Counted from the stretch's first letter, positions 1 through 8,724 are shown. The stretch is DNA of 32,344 nucleotides from an uncultured Oscillibacter sp. (GCA_900548505.1 URKI01000027.1:1-32344), one strand, 5' to 3'. Numbers and translations are program-made. The notes: generated by a model from the letters alone, not told the origin.

Positions 1-49
1 ATCTACACTCGACTAGTCGTCGGCAGCGTCAGATGTGTATAAGAGACAG
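1..49. other. Nextera sequencing adapter (artefact)
   Basis: Not genomic. Positions 31-49 are the 19-bp Tn5 mosaic end used in Nextera libraries (AGATGTGTATAAGAGACAG). Positions 17-30 are the read-1 adapter stem, 9-16 an 8-base i5 index, and 1-8 the end of the P5 oligo. The reading frame of the neighbouring symporter runs into it and yields an artificial tail (LLYTSDAADD). Confidence 0.98.
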
Positions 50-1080
50 CCCCAATGGCCCAGCACGCTCTCAAAGGCCAGGATGGTCAGCGCCGCGCCG
101 TCGGCGCCCCCCGCCGTCTCCAGCACGCCGGAGCAGCAGATGGCAAGCCCCGTCACCGTGCACACCACGCAGGTATCGAAAAACGCCCCCACCATGTTGA
201 TGTAGCCGTGGAGAGCCGGACACTCCCCGTCCGCCGCGGCGGCGGCGATGGCGGCGGAGCCCATGCCCGCCTCGTTGGAAAAGATGCCCCGGGCCCCCCC
301 GTACCGGACGGCGGCCCCCGCCGTGCCGCCCAGTACTGCCTCCGGTCCCAGGGCCTGGGCAAACATCTGCCCCACGGCGGCAGGAAGCGCCCGCCAGTGC
401 CCGGCGATCACCGCCGCCGCGCCGCCCAGGTACCCCAGGGCCATCAGCGGCACCAGAAAGCCGGACACCCCGGCAATGCGGCCGATGCCGCCCCGGATCA
501 CCGCCAACGTGATAAGCCCCGCCGCGGCCGCCGTGACCCACGGCGGCACGGAAAACGCCGCTTCCAGGGCCGTGGCCATGGCGTTGGTCTGGGCCATATT
601 GCCCATGCCGAAGGAGGCCCCCACGGCGAAAAGCGCGAACGCACCGCCCATGACCCGCCCCACCAGGCGGGGCCACAACCCCCGGGCCATGACCACCATG
701 GGCCCGCCGCTGCGCTCCCCCGGGCGGCGAAAGCGCACCGCCAGAGCGCACTCGGAAAACTTGGCCGCAAGGCCGAAGAGGGCGGAGATCTCCATCCACA
801 CTAATGCCCCGGGACCGCCCGCCGTCAGCGCCGTGGCAACGCCCACGATGTTCCCGGTGCCCAGGGTGGAAGCCAGGGCCGTCATGAGCGCCGCCAGGGG
901 AGAGATGCCGCCGTCACTGTGCCGCACGCCGGGACTCAGAAGCAGGGCGCAGGCCCCCGGCAGGTTCCGCCAGGTGCCAAAACCCGTGCGCACCGTAAGA
1001 AAAATACCCGTTCCCAACAGCAGCGCCAAAAGCGGCGCTCCCCAGAGCTTCGCGCTGAGGGTCGTAAGAAATTCCGTCAT
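50..1080 (-). CDS. Sodium:alanine symporter (AGCS) family protein, 3' end cut off
   Basis: Integral membrane secondary transporter importing alanine, glycine or a related amino acid with sodium. About 343 residues remain, where the family usually has 440-480, because the contig ends before the stop codon. The AGCS signature GTGNIVGVATAL lies near residues 73-84, and a second conserved block (GGARGIFSNEAGMGSAAIAAA) lies further on. Hydrophobic helices fill the rest. The ATG at 1080 follows an AAGGAGG ribosome site. The family is clear; the exact substrate cannot be told. The last codons before position 50 are adapter and should be removed. Confidence 0.9.
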
Positions 1081-1142
1081 GGGCCGCCTCCTTGTTTCAT
1101 GCTGCTATCAGCATACGCCCAAGGCCGCCTGTCCCATGATGG

Positions 1143-1173
1143 AAAAGCCGGACGCCTGGGGCGTCCGGCTTTT
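1143..1173 (-). terminator. Intrinsic terminator after spoVT
   Basis: A 14-bp perfect inverted repeat (1143-1156 with 1160-1173, 3-nt loop) carries A and T runs at its outer ends. It lies 11 nt beyond the spoVT stop codon on the minus strand and could also work in the other direction. Confidence 0.85.
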
Positions 1174-1184
1174 CATTCCACAAT

Positions 1185-1727
1185 TCAGCTCTCCATGTGG
1201 CGGCCCAGGAAGGCGGCAATGGTCTGGGCCAGCTTGTACTCCGGCTCCTCCGCCGGCGCGGCGCCCTCCCCGCCCACGAACAGCACCAGTCCCAGCAGAT
1301 CACCCTCTGCCAGGATGGGCGCGGCCACCCGCACCCGGAGCTTGTCGCCGCTGTCCGTCACGGCCACTTCCTCTTCCTGTGCCTCCCGGCGGTAGATCTT
1401 GCGGCTTTCCATGATCCGCTCCAGCTCCGGGGAGATCCGCTTTCCCAGCAGCTCCCGCTTGCTGCCGCCGGCCACGGCGATGATGGTATCCCGGTCCGTG
1501 ACGGCGCAGATCTCGCCGGTGGAACGGCTCATGGTCTCGCACAGCTCCACGGCAAAGTCCTCCACCCCGCCCAGCAGGGAGTACTTTTTAAAAATCACCT
1601 CGCCGTCACGGCTGGTGTAGATCTCCAGCGGGTCGCCTTCCCGAATCCGCATGGTACGGCGGATCTCCTTGGGAATGACCACGCGTCCCAGATCGTCGAT
1701 TCGCCGCACGATTCCAGTTGCTTTCAT
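1185..1727 (-). CDS. spoVT: Stage V sporulation protein T, transcription regulator
   Basis: SpoVT is a forespore DNA-binding regulator that tunes sigma-G-dependent genes late in sporulation. The 180-residue length matches the family (about 178). Residues 1-52 are the swapped-hairpin AbrB DNA-binding domain (MKATGIVRRIDDLGRVVIPKEIRR). Residues about 60-180 form the GAF-like C-terminal domain typical of SpoVT rather than AbrB or Abh. The ATG has an AAGGAG site 8 nt upstream. A forespore-type promoter lies upstream and a strong terminator downstream, so it is probably monocistronic. It is good evidence that the organism forms spores. Confidence 0.95.
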   Translation of the reverse strand: MKATGIVRRIDDLGRVVIPKEIRRTMRIREGDPLEIYTSRDGEVIFKKYSLLGGVEDFAVELCETMSRSTGEICAVTDRDTIIAVAGGSKRELLGKRISPELERIMESRKIYRREAQEEEVAVTDSGDKLRVRVAAPILAEGDLLGLVLFVGGEGAAPAEEPEYKLAQTIAAFLGRHMES

Positions 1728-1778
1728 ATCGAAAACTCCTTTTCTCTTTCAAATTGCAGGCCTCTTCTTGGCAAAAGA

Positions 1779-1807
1779 TAGTATCCGCAGGATTTTTCCC
1801 CCTATGC
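1779..1807 (-). promoter_or_regulatory. Sigma-G/F-like promoter of spoVT
   Basis: On the minus strand, GCATA (1803-1807) is followed after 17 nt by GATACTA (1779-1785). The known forespore consensus is about GHATR, 15-18 nt, CATnHTA, so only the first -10 base deviates. Bacillus subtilis spoVT is a sigma-G gene, so the match fits the gene it precedes. Seen motif, inferred function. Confidence 0.5.
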
Positions 1808-1871
1808 GGCGGAGCGCTTGGTTTCATTTGGCAGTTTTTCGCCCGTTGCCGGGGCGGTTTTCGCCCGCCCC

Positions 1872-1899
1872 TTGCATTTTTTCGAGAAAAACGTATAAT
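1872..1899 (+). promoter_or_regulatory. Sigma-A-type promoter for the LTA-synthase-like gene
   Basis: TTGCAT (1872-1877), 16-nt spacer, TATAAT (1894-1899). The predicted start near 1906 gives a leader of about 70 nt before the TTG start at 1975. Confidence 0.55.
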
Positions 1900-1974
1900 A
1901 ACCTATATTCTTTACACATTTTTGACCTGCCTTTTTCCAAGGCTCCACATTGAACCAAAGAAAGGATCGACGTT

Positions 1975-3864
1975 TTGAAAGCTTCACATGCCCTGCCCAA
2001 GGCCCGGCTGCCCCTGTGGGCGACGCTGGCGGCCATGGTGGCCCTGTCCGGCTGCATCACGCTGCTGGCTCTGTGGTGCCAGCCCAACGCGCTGCGCACC
2101 GTGGTGGACATCTTCCGTGCCCAGCCTCTTCTGATCGTGCTCAACGCATTGCCCATCGGCCTTCTGGTGGTGACGTTCACCTGCCTGTTCCGGAACGTGT
2201 TTTTCGGCGCCGCTCTGGTGAACTTCGGCGTATGCGTACTGTCCATCGCCAACCGCATCAAGCTGGAAGTGCGGGATGAGCCGGTCTTTCCCCGGGACTT
2301 CGCCCTTTTGAAAGAAGTGGGCAGCGCCATGGAGTCCTATGACATCCAGTATCCCATGAGCACCATCGCCGTGGTACTGCTGGCCACTTTGGCGCTGGTG
2401 GTCCTGGGCCTTTTTATCGGCTGCAGGCCGTTCCCCCTGGCCCGTCTGCGGGGCTGGCTGGGCCGGCTGCTGGGCGCTGCCGGCTCCATGGGCATTCTGG
2501 TGGCCCTGCTGCTGACGGTCTACGCCTCCAATGATCTTTACAACAGCTTCCGCGTCTCCAACGCCTACTACATCCCCTCCGTTTTCAACGAGCTGGGCTT
2601 TCCCTACTGCTTCTGCCACCAGTTCACCACCTATCCCATCGACCGGCCTGATGGCTTCGACAAGGCCACGGCAGCGTCCTGGGAGACCGGCGATCAGCCC
2701 GGCCAGGGGGAGGACGTGCATCTCATTATGGTGATGAACGAGGCCTTTTCCGACCTGACGGATGATCCCGCCTTTACCTACACGGAGGAAAACGATCCCC
2801 TGCCCAACCTCCACGCCCTGCAGAGCGATCCCCACGCCGTCAGCGGCCACGTGGTGGTGCCCGGCTTTGCCGGCGGCACCGCCAACACGGAGTTCGACGT
2901 GCTCACCGGCATGCAGACCAACGCCCTCTCCGCCTCCACCACCTCCTCGTTCCGGGTGGTGAACCGGGATCTGGACAGCGTGCTGCGGGTCTTTGCCTCC
3001 GACGGCTACCACACCTCCTTCTTCCACCCCGGCGACGACTGGTTCTACAACCGGGAAAACGTCTACGACTGGCTGGGGGCGGAGGAGACCGTCTTTGCCG
3101 ACGAGATGGAAAACCTCACCTACAAGGGCCGCTGGGTGACGGACGACTACATGGCCGGTTTCATTGAGGAGAAATTCGAGGAGGCCGTGGCCCAGGGCCA
3201 GCTTCTTTGCAACTACACCACCACCATCCAAAACCACATGTCCTACACGGCGGACAAGTACGGCGAGGGCTACGTGTACCCGCCGGTGGAAACGGACGCC
3301 CAGCTGACCGACGATGTGCGCACCATGCTAGAGGTGTACATCGAGGGCGCCCGGGACGCCGACGCCATGCTGGGCCGTCTGGTGGATTACTTCTCCCAGA
3401 CCGACGAGCCGGTGGTGCTGGCCTTCTGGGGCGATCACCTGCCCTATCTGGGGGACAACCAGCTGGCTTACGCCCAGCTTGGGTCCGAGGTAGGTCTGCC
3501 GGAGGAGGAACGGGTCAACACGCTCTGCTCCTATGAGACGCCTTATGTGATCTGGGCCAACGACGCCGCCGCCGAAGCGCTGGACTGGGAGAGCGCCGTG
3601 GAAAGTCTGGATCTGCCCGAGACCAACCGGCTCTCCGCCAGTTTCCTGGGTGCCGCGCTGCTGGAGCTGACCGGCCGGGGCGAGGAGAGCCCCTGGTTCG
3701 CCTTTTTGAACCAGCTGCGGCGGGAGCTGCCTGTGGTGCAGAAAAAGACCTACATGACCATGGACGGCACGCTCACGCCGCTGGTCACCAGTGACCAGCT
3801 GAACATGATCGACCAGTGGCGCCAGTGGAGCTACTACAAGCTGCGCTACAAAGAAGTGGAATAA
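1975..3864 (+). CDS. LTA synthase family (sulfatase-fold) membrane phosphoglycerol transferase
   Basis: Polytopic membrane enzyme of the LtaS type. The family moves glycerol phosphate from phosphatidylglycerol onto a growing polymer or a glycolipid at the outer membrane face. About five transmembrane helices fill residues 12-190, followed by an extracellular sulfatase domain from about 245. Expected catalytic residues are visible: E256 (MNEAFSD), the nucleophile T302 (GGTANTEFDVLTG), and D487-H488 (WGDH). At 629 residues it is the normal length. The start is TTG, with AAAGGA 8 nt upstream; no in-frame ATG is as well placed. It stands alone between its own promoter and a terminator. Whether it makes lipoteichoic acid or another phosphoglycerol-decorated glycan is not decidable here. 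Confidence 0.9.
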   Translation: MKASHALPKARLPLWATLAAMVALSGCITLLALWCQPNALRTVVDIFRAQPLLIVLNALPIGLLVVTFTCLFRNVFFGAALVNFGVCVLSIANRIKLEVRDEPVFPRDFALLKEVGSAMESYDIQYPMSTIAVVLLATLALVVLGLFIGCRPFPLARLRGWLGRLLGAAGSMGILVALLLTVYASNDLYNSFRVSNAYYIPSVFNELGFPYCFCHQFTTYPIDRPDGFDKATAASWETGDQPGQGEDVHLIMVMNEAFSDLTDDPAFTYTEENDPLPNLHALQSDPHAVSGHVVVPGFAGGTANTEFDVLTGMQTNALSASTTSSFRVVNRDLDSVLRVFASDGYHTSFFHPGDDWFYNRENVYDWLGAEETVFADEMENLTYKGRWVTDDYMAGFIEEKFEEAVAQGQLLCNYTTTIQNHMSYTADKYGEGYVYPPVETDAQLTDDVRTMLEVYIEGARDADAMLGRLVDYFSQTDEPVVLAFWGDHLPYLGDNQLAYAQLGSEVGLPEEERVNTLCSYETPYVIWANDAAAEALDWESAVESLDLPETNRLSASFLGAALLELTGRGEESPWFAFLNQLRRELPVVQKKTYMTMDGTLTPLVTSDQLNMIDQWRQWSYYKLRYKEVE

Positions 3865-3870
3865 CACGAA

Positions 3871-3906
3871 AAACGCGGGCTTCCTGATGGAAGCCCGCGT
3901 TTTTTT
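3871..3906. terminator. Bidirectional terminator between convergent genes
   Basis: A 14-bp stem (3871-3884 with 3889-3902) has a TGAT loop and T runs on both sides. It ends the LTA-synthase-like gene on the plus strand and the HD-GYP operon on the minus strand. Confidence 0.9.
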
Positions 3907-3920
3907 GCGTCTTGTGAGAT

Positions 3921-6473
3921 TCAGCTCTTCCGGGCCGCCGCCTGGGGGGACAGGGGGATGCTGCGGCTGCGGATCAGCTGGGCAAAGGTCTTGGCAAGGG
4001 AGGGGTCAAACTGGGTGCCGGCGCCCTTGCGGATCTCCTCCAGCGCATACTCCAGCGGCAGGCCCCTGCGATAGGGCCGGTCTGTGGTCATGGCGTCGAA
4101 CACGTCCGCGATAGCCAGGCACCGGGCGGAGATGGGGATCTCCTCCCCGGCGATGCCCCGGGGATAGCCCTTGCCGTCCCAGCGCTCGTGGTGGCCCAGC
4201 ACCGCCGGGATCAGATAGTCCATCTCCGGCAGGTGGCGGATCATCTCAATGGAGTTGTTCACATGGTCCTTCATGATCCGGTACTCCCCATCCTCCAGCT
4301 TGCCGGTTTTGTTGAGGATGTTCTCAGGGATGGAGATCTTACCGATATCGTGGAGCAGGCCCGCGGCGTAGATGGTGCGCACCTGGTCGTCGTTGAGTCC
4401 GGCAGCCACTGCCAGCGTGGCGGCGTAGCGGGCCACGTTCTTGCTGTGGGCGTAGGTATAGTGGTCCTTGGCGTCGATGGCGGCCGTCAGCGCGGAGATC
4501 ATGGACAGGGCAGAACGGTACTCGCCGTCGCCCCGCTCGATGCGGTCCACGATGGCGTCCGTGCGCTCTGCCAGGTGCTGAGGCACCAGGTCCGACGCGC
4601 CCCGGAAAATGACGATCTGGTCCTTGCCGCCCTGCTTGGCGTTGTACACCGCAAGGTCGGCGTTGTCCATCAGCTCCTTGGCACTGGAGGCCGCATAGGG
4701 TGCCGAGCAGATGCCAACGCTCACGGACAGCGGCTTGAGCCGCTGCCGCTCCGGCTTCTGGTTGATCTGGGCCACCCGTGTCTCGATCTCCCGGGCCAGG
4801 GTCCTGGCCCGCTGGGTATCCTGCAGAGGCAGCAGCACGGCAAATACCTTGCCGCTGGTGCGGAACACGATGCCGCTCTCGCCGGTGCAGCGGCTGATGA
4901 CCTCGCCGATGCGGCACAATGCCGCGTCGCCCTCACCCACGCCGTAGAGCTGGTTATAGAGCTTGAAGTCGTCCACATCGATGTACAGGAGCGTCAGGCA
5001 CTCCCGGCCGCAGGAGAGGAACTGCTCTTCCAGCTGCTCCACAAAGAAGCGGTAGTTGTACACGCCGGTCAGCGGGTCGATGCGGGCCTCCCGGAACATC
5101 TTCTCGTAAAGCGCCGCGTTCTTCATGGCGATGGACGCGATGGAGCTGACCGTCTCCAAAAAGCCGATCTCCACGGCGTTAAAGTTTCTGCCCCGCTCCT
5201 TGGCGGAAAGCAGCAGCAGTCCCACGATCTCTTCTCCGTCCCGCATGGCGGCGACACAGTCGATGTTCAGCCGCCGGAACAGCTCCTTTTCCGCCTCCCA
5301 GACGGAAAGATACCGGGGGCTGCTGCGGAACTCGCCGACGATGAGATAGCTTTCCTGCTCTTTGAGGTAGGCGATCTGGGGGCTGTCTTTGGAAATGGAA
5401 AACGACAGCGTTGCCAGGGGACTGGAGCAGTAGCGGGCCTGGTAGCTGTCCCCTTCCAACAGGCAGATATACATCTGCTCGATGGGGATCTCCCTGGACA
5501 CCACCTGTCCCATTTTCTCCATGATGTCCGCCGTGCTCAGGGACTGGGAGACCTCCGCGGAGAAGTTTTTCACCAGGCGGCTTTGCTGCTCTTCCCGGGT
5601 GAACATGGCCTCCAGCAGCCGCCGCATGAGAACGTATGCGCCGCCCAGCAGTCCGGCAAACGCCACGGATACCACCGTGGTGGCGGAGCGCTCATTCAGC
5701 CCCAGGGTCTGCTCGGCAAAAAGATGCAGAGGGGAGATGAAGTTGGCGGCAGCGATGGCACAGATCACCGCCAGCACCAGGGTCAAAAGAGACCGGGACA
5801 CCACCAGTGTCAGCCGGAACATGCGGCGCTTGTAAAGCGCATACATCAAAAGAGCCGCGAATACGATGCCGGACAGGGCATCGAAGGGGAAGGTATTGCC
5901 GGGCAGGCCTACCTGCAGCAGGTTGCCCGCCAGCATCACCAGGCCGCCGTAGATGATGACCTGGATGCCCGGGGAGTGGGCACCCTGTTCCCGCATGACC
6001 TGCAAAAGCAGCATGGCCGTCGCGCCGATGATAGCCACGAACATAATGCAGGGGATGACGATATGCCAGTCCAGGCTGTAGGTAAAGAGGGTGGAGCCGT
6101 CCGGCATGACCACCGGCGTGGGGGGCTTGAGGTAAAAGCCGCTGACCGTGCCGGGAATGATGGCCAGCGTCCAGATGGTGAACACCGCCAACAAAAAGCG
6201 CCCTTTCCGCCTGGAGAAAGTGTGCACGAAAAAGTAAAAGAACAATTCCATGCTGAACAGGGCCACCAAAGACACCTTGTACCAGAAATTCATGCCCGGC
6301 CACATCTGCAGCCGCATGAGGATGGCGCCGCCGGACCACAAGATGGCGTCCAGCAGCACCGCCAGAAACGCCCAGATCTCCGGGGTCTTTTTCGTGGCCA
6401 GGAACGTGACGAACATCAGCAAAAAGCAGCTGAAGACCGTGATGTTGATAAAGAGAAAGGGAATGTCGTTCAC
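3921..6473 (-). CDS. Membrane sensor with GAF, degenerate GGDEF and HD-GYP domains
   Basis: Probable membrane-bound cyclic-di-GMP phosphodiesterase. About nine hydrophobic segments fill residues 1-285; the first seven resemble the 7TM input module of histidine kinases. A GAF domain (about 300-460) follows, then a GGDEF-fold domain (about 465-625), then HD-GYP (about 650-835). HD-GYP looks intact: H708-D709 in HDIGK and H761-H762 with GYP at 769-771. The GGDEF signature is replaced by SGKVF (540-544), so diguanylate cyclase activity is unlikely and the domain may only bind a nucleotide. The start overlaps the stop of the GH3-like gene by 4 nt (ATGA), indicating translational coupling. The input signal is unknown; the operon context suggests a small carboxylate or lipid-like cue. 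Confidence 0.9.
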   Translation of the reverse strand: MNDIPFLFINITVFSCFLLMFVTFLATKKTPEIWAFLAVLLDAILWSGGAILMRLQMWPGMNFWYKVSLVALFSMELFFYFFVHTFSRRKGRFLLAVFTIWTLAIIPGTVSGFYLKPPTPVVMPDGSTLFTYSLDWHIVIPCIMFVAIIGATAMLLLQVMREQGAHSPGIQVIIYGGLVMLAGNLLQVGLPGNTFPFDALSGIVFAALLMYALYKRRMFRLTLVVSRSLLTLVLAVICAIAAANFISPLHLFAEQTLGLNERSATTVVSVAFAGLLGGAYVLMRRLLEAMFTREEQQSRLVKNFSAEVSQSLSTADIMEKMGQVVSREIPIEQMYICLLEGDSYQARYCSSPLATLSFSISKDSPQIAYLKEQESYLIVGEFRSSPRYLSVWEAEKELFRRLNIDCVAAMRDGEEIVGLLLLSAKERGRNFNAVEIGFLETVSSIASIAMKNAALYEKMFREARIDPLTGVYNYRFFVEQLEEQFLSCGRECLTLLYIDVDDFKLYNQLYGVGEGDAALCRIGEVISRCTGESGIVFRTSGKVFAVLLPLQDTQRARTLAREIETRVAQINQKPERQRLKPLSVSVGICSAPYAASSAKELMDNADLAVYNAKQGGKDQIVIFRGASDLVPQHLAERTDAIVDRIERGDGEYRSALSMISALTAAIDAKDHYTYAHSKNVARYAATLAVAAGLNDDQVRTIYAAGLLHDIGKISIPENILNKTGKLEDGEYRIMKDHVNNSIEMIRHLPEMDYLIPAVLGHHERWDGKGYPRGIAGEEIPISARCLAIADVFDAMTTDRPYRRGLPLEYALEEIRKGAGTQFDPSLAKTFAQLIRSRSIPLSPQAAARKS

Positions 6474-8074
6474 AGCGCCGGCCTCCCTTCCGTCCGGCCG
6501 TCCGCCTGCTGGCGAAGAAGGCCCACGATGTCCAGCATACCGGGGTTGATCCGGGGCAGATGCTCGCCCATCTTTTGCTCATAGGCGGCAATGGTGCCGT
6601 ACTTCAAAATGGTGATCTGCAGGGGCTCCATATTCAAAAGCTTCTTCAGATCGCCGTAATCGCTGTCAAAATATTTGAAATACAGGCTCAGGTGCTCTGT
6701 CAGCACCGTGCGGGTCACCACCTCGCTGGCCTGGGCGTCCGGCGGCAGCTCCAGATACATGTGCAGGAAGGGGTCGTCGTTTTCGTTGAACTCCTTCTTC
6801 AGCACCCAGTCTCCCAGCTCCAGCCGGCTCAGGCGGATCACCTCCTGCATGGAGGAGGCGGTGATGCGGGTAAAGCCCGCAATGTCGATCACGTCCGGCA
6901 CCCGGTCCACAAAGGTCAGCCGGGGAAGCTGTCCGCTCCCGGCGGTAAGGCAGTGGTACATGTCTCCGATGCGGTAGCGCATGAACGCGCCGCCGTGTAG
7001 CACAGAGAGCACCAGCTCGTACGTCTCACCCGCCTGGATCTCGTCCATCAGGCAGGTACGGGGCTGATAGGCCGGGTCCGCCAGGCTGCGGCGCATCTCC
7101 GATTCGGGGATAAACTCATAAAAGCAAGCGTCCGGGAAGAACACCATGCCCCGGTGCTCCCAGTTCTCCGCGCCGATGCAGGTGGACTCCGTTCCCGCGG
7201 CCAGCTCCACCGGGGCGATGCCCCACGCCCGGGTCAGCCGGTCCCGGTAGCACTTGGCGTCGGTACCGGCGAAGAAAAACGCCTTGAGCCGGAACACATC
7301 TCCCGGCGTGATGGGGCGGCCATCCCGGCGGCTTACGTATTTTGCCTTCAGATAACGCACGGCGTTGCCCGGCGACACCTTCATGTGGTGTCCGCCGCCT
7401 CCGCTGCTCTTGCCGAAGCTCTCAGTGATGTAGTTGGCCACGGAGCCGATGCCGAAGAAAAAGTCCACACCGCCGCCCATGGCCATGGCGAAGCCCTTTT
7501 TGATCCGCTGGCTGAAGCTCAGGTCGGAGTTGGTATTGGAGTCCGGCAGCCAGGTAAAGCGGATATCCTCGTCAAAGAGCGAGGGCATCAGTCCCGTGGC
7601 ATAGGGCAGCGGGGCGCCGCCGTACAGGATACGGTCGCCTGCCTTAAGATCGAACTCGCCCTTTTTCCGAGCGGTGGCCATCATCATGGTGGCCAGCAGG
7701 TTATGCCGGTAGGTATCCAGCATACTGCGGGTATAGGGCGCCAGCTTAATGGGCCGCAGACCGCCCTCCCAGGTGGTCTGGATCCACACCGCCGGCTCTC
7801 CGCACAGCATCTCCGTGCGCCTGGGCAGCAGCACGTCGGCATAGTCGGCATAGGTGGTCAGCGGCAGGCACTGGCGCAGCTCGTCAATGGTGCGGGGTGT
7901 CTTCCCCCGCAGCAGAAGCTTTCCAAGCCCGCTTGCGCTCCAAAGCGTCAGCTGTTCCTCCATCAGTCGCCGCTGGGTATACATGTAATCCGCCAGGCTC
8001 ATATCCAAAAAGCCGCAGTACTCCTGCCACAGCTGCTCCCGGGAACACTTTTTCAGCTTATCTTCAAAGCGCAT
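6470..8074 (-). CDS. GH3 auxin-responsive-promoter-like acyl-adenylating enzyme
   Basis: Resembles the GH3 branch of the adenylate-forming enzymes. Plant members activate a carboxylic acid with ATP and join it to an amino acid; bacterial members are mostly uncharacterised. Visible landmarks are LPLTTYADY (near residue 72), a stretch standing where the ATP loop should be (TTWEGGLRP, near 98), AGTEST (E296), corresponding to the acid-containing A4-type motif, and MRYRIGD near 370. The 534 residues fit GH3 length (about 500-600). The phosphate loop is not the usual Ser/Thr/Gly-rich sequence, so catalysis is uncertain. It is the middle gene of a tight operon, 12 nt after the methyltransferase-like gene and overlapping the HD-GYP gene. 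Substrate unknown. Confidence 0.75.
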   Translation of the reverse strand: MRFEDKLKKCSREQLWQEYCGFLDMSLADYMYTQRRLMEEQLTLWSASGLGKLLLRGKTPRTIDELRQCLPLTTYADYADVLLPRRTEMLCGEPAVWIQTTWEGGLRPIKLAPYTRSMLDTYRHNLLATMMMATARKKGEFDLKAGDRILYGGAPLPYATGLMPSLFDEDIRFTWLPDSNTNSDLSFSQRIKKGFAMAMGGGVDFFFGIGSVANYITESFGKSSGGGGHHMKVSPGNAVRYLKAKYVSRRDGRPITPGDVFRLKAFFFAGTDAKCYRDRLTRAWGIAPVELAAGTESTCIGAENWEHRGMVFFPDACFYEFIPESEMRRSLADPAYQPRTCLMDEIQAGETYELVLSVLHGGAFMRYRIGDMYHCLTAGSGQLPRLTFVDRVPDVIDIAGFTRITASSMQEVIRLSRLELGDWVLKKEFNENDDPFLHMYLELPPDAQASEVVTRTVLTEHLSLYFKYFDSDYGDLKKLLNMEPLQITILKYGTIAAYEQKMGEHLPRINPGMLDIVGLLRQQADGRTEGRPAL

Positions 8075-8086
8075 GGACTCACCTCC

Positions 8087-8632
8087 TTATTTCGCCTTCC
8101 GACAGGCGCGGATGCTGGCCCTGTTGGGCACCAGAAAGGGCGTGGATGCCTGATAGGCTCCGTACCCCTCCAGCCGCGCCGGAAACACACACCGGTCCTC
8201 AAAGGCCACCAGCCCCACATTCAAAGCGCTCAGCACTGCCGCCTCCCACAGCGGCAGCCCCGCAGCCAGGGCAAGGCACCCATACAGTCCCGCAAACCAC
8301 AACACCCCTGGATGGCGGCACAGGGCGTATACCCCTGTGGTGCAGGCCGGGCGTTTTTCACCCGGGCTTGCATAGGACGCCTCCACCGGCAGGGCAAAAA
8401 ACAGCGTATAGACCTCCAGGGCCAAAAAAAGCCCGCCAAGCGCGAAAAGCAGGCCCCGCAGCCACCCGTGTACCAGGGGTGTTCCCTGCCGGGCCTCCAG
8501 GACCGTGCCAAGCACCAGCAGCAGCGCCCCCAGGGGGAAGCAGAACTTCAGCCCCTTTCGCCCCGGCCGCCAGTCGTTATAATCACTGAGAAAAAACAGG
8601 GCAAAGCCGCAAAGGCTCAGACAAAACCCCAT
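8087..8632 (-). CDS. ICMT/phospholipid-methyltransferase-like membrane protein
   Basis: Small polytopic membrane protein of 181 residues with four or five hydrophobic segments. The C-terminal half carries the pattern of the isoprenylcysteine carboxyl methyltransferase/phospholipid methyltransferase superfamily: CRHPG, then an acidic FEDR, then F-P-x-x-x-x-G-Y-x-x-Y followed by P. This suggests SAM-dependent methylation of a membrane or hydrophobic substrate. I prefer the ATG at 8632, which has GAGGA 8 nt upstream, over a GTG at 8653 with no ribosome site. It is the first gene of the operon with the GH3-like enzyme. Similarity is motif-level only and the substrate is unknown. Confidence 0.65.
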   Translation of the reverse strand: MGFCLSLCGFALFFLSDYNDWRPGRKGLKFCFPLGALLLVLGTVLEARQGTPLVHGWLRGLLFALGGLFLALEVYTLFFALPVEASYASPGEKRPACTTGVYALCRHPGVLWFAGLYGCLALAAGLPLWEAAVLSALNVGLVAFEDRCVFPARLEGYGAYQASTPFLVPNRASIRACRKAK

Positions 8633-8695
8633 CGGCTCAGTCCTCCATCCCACTGTCTTGCAAGCACAATTCGATTCTCTTTACTATTTTTCCCT

Positions 8696-8724
8696 ATTAT
8701 ACAAAGATTTCTGTATAAATTCAA
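8696..8724 (-). promoter_or_regulatory. Strong sigma-A promoter of the methyltransferase/GH3/HD-GYP operon
   Basis: On the minus strand TTGAAT (8719-8724), 17-nt spacer, TATAAT (8696-8701), close to consensus. The predicted start near 8688 gives a leader of about 55 nt. The surrounding 8660-8760 stretch is clearly more AT-rich than the flanking genes. Confidence 0.75.

Noticed and set aside
4188..6584. 798-codon open frame antisense to the HD-GYP gene
   Set aside because: High-G+C shadow of the real gene; translation is His/Gln/Gly-rich with no domain, and the opposite strand encodes recognisable GAF/HD-GYP motifs. The same holds for the long antisense frames at 1984-3237, 7154-9115, 8658-10835, 19028-20335 and 25048-27093.
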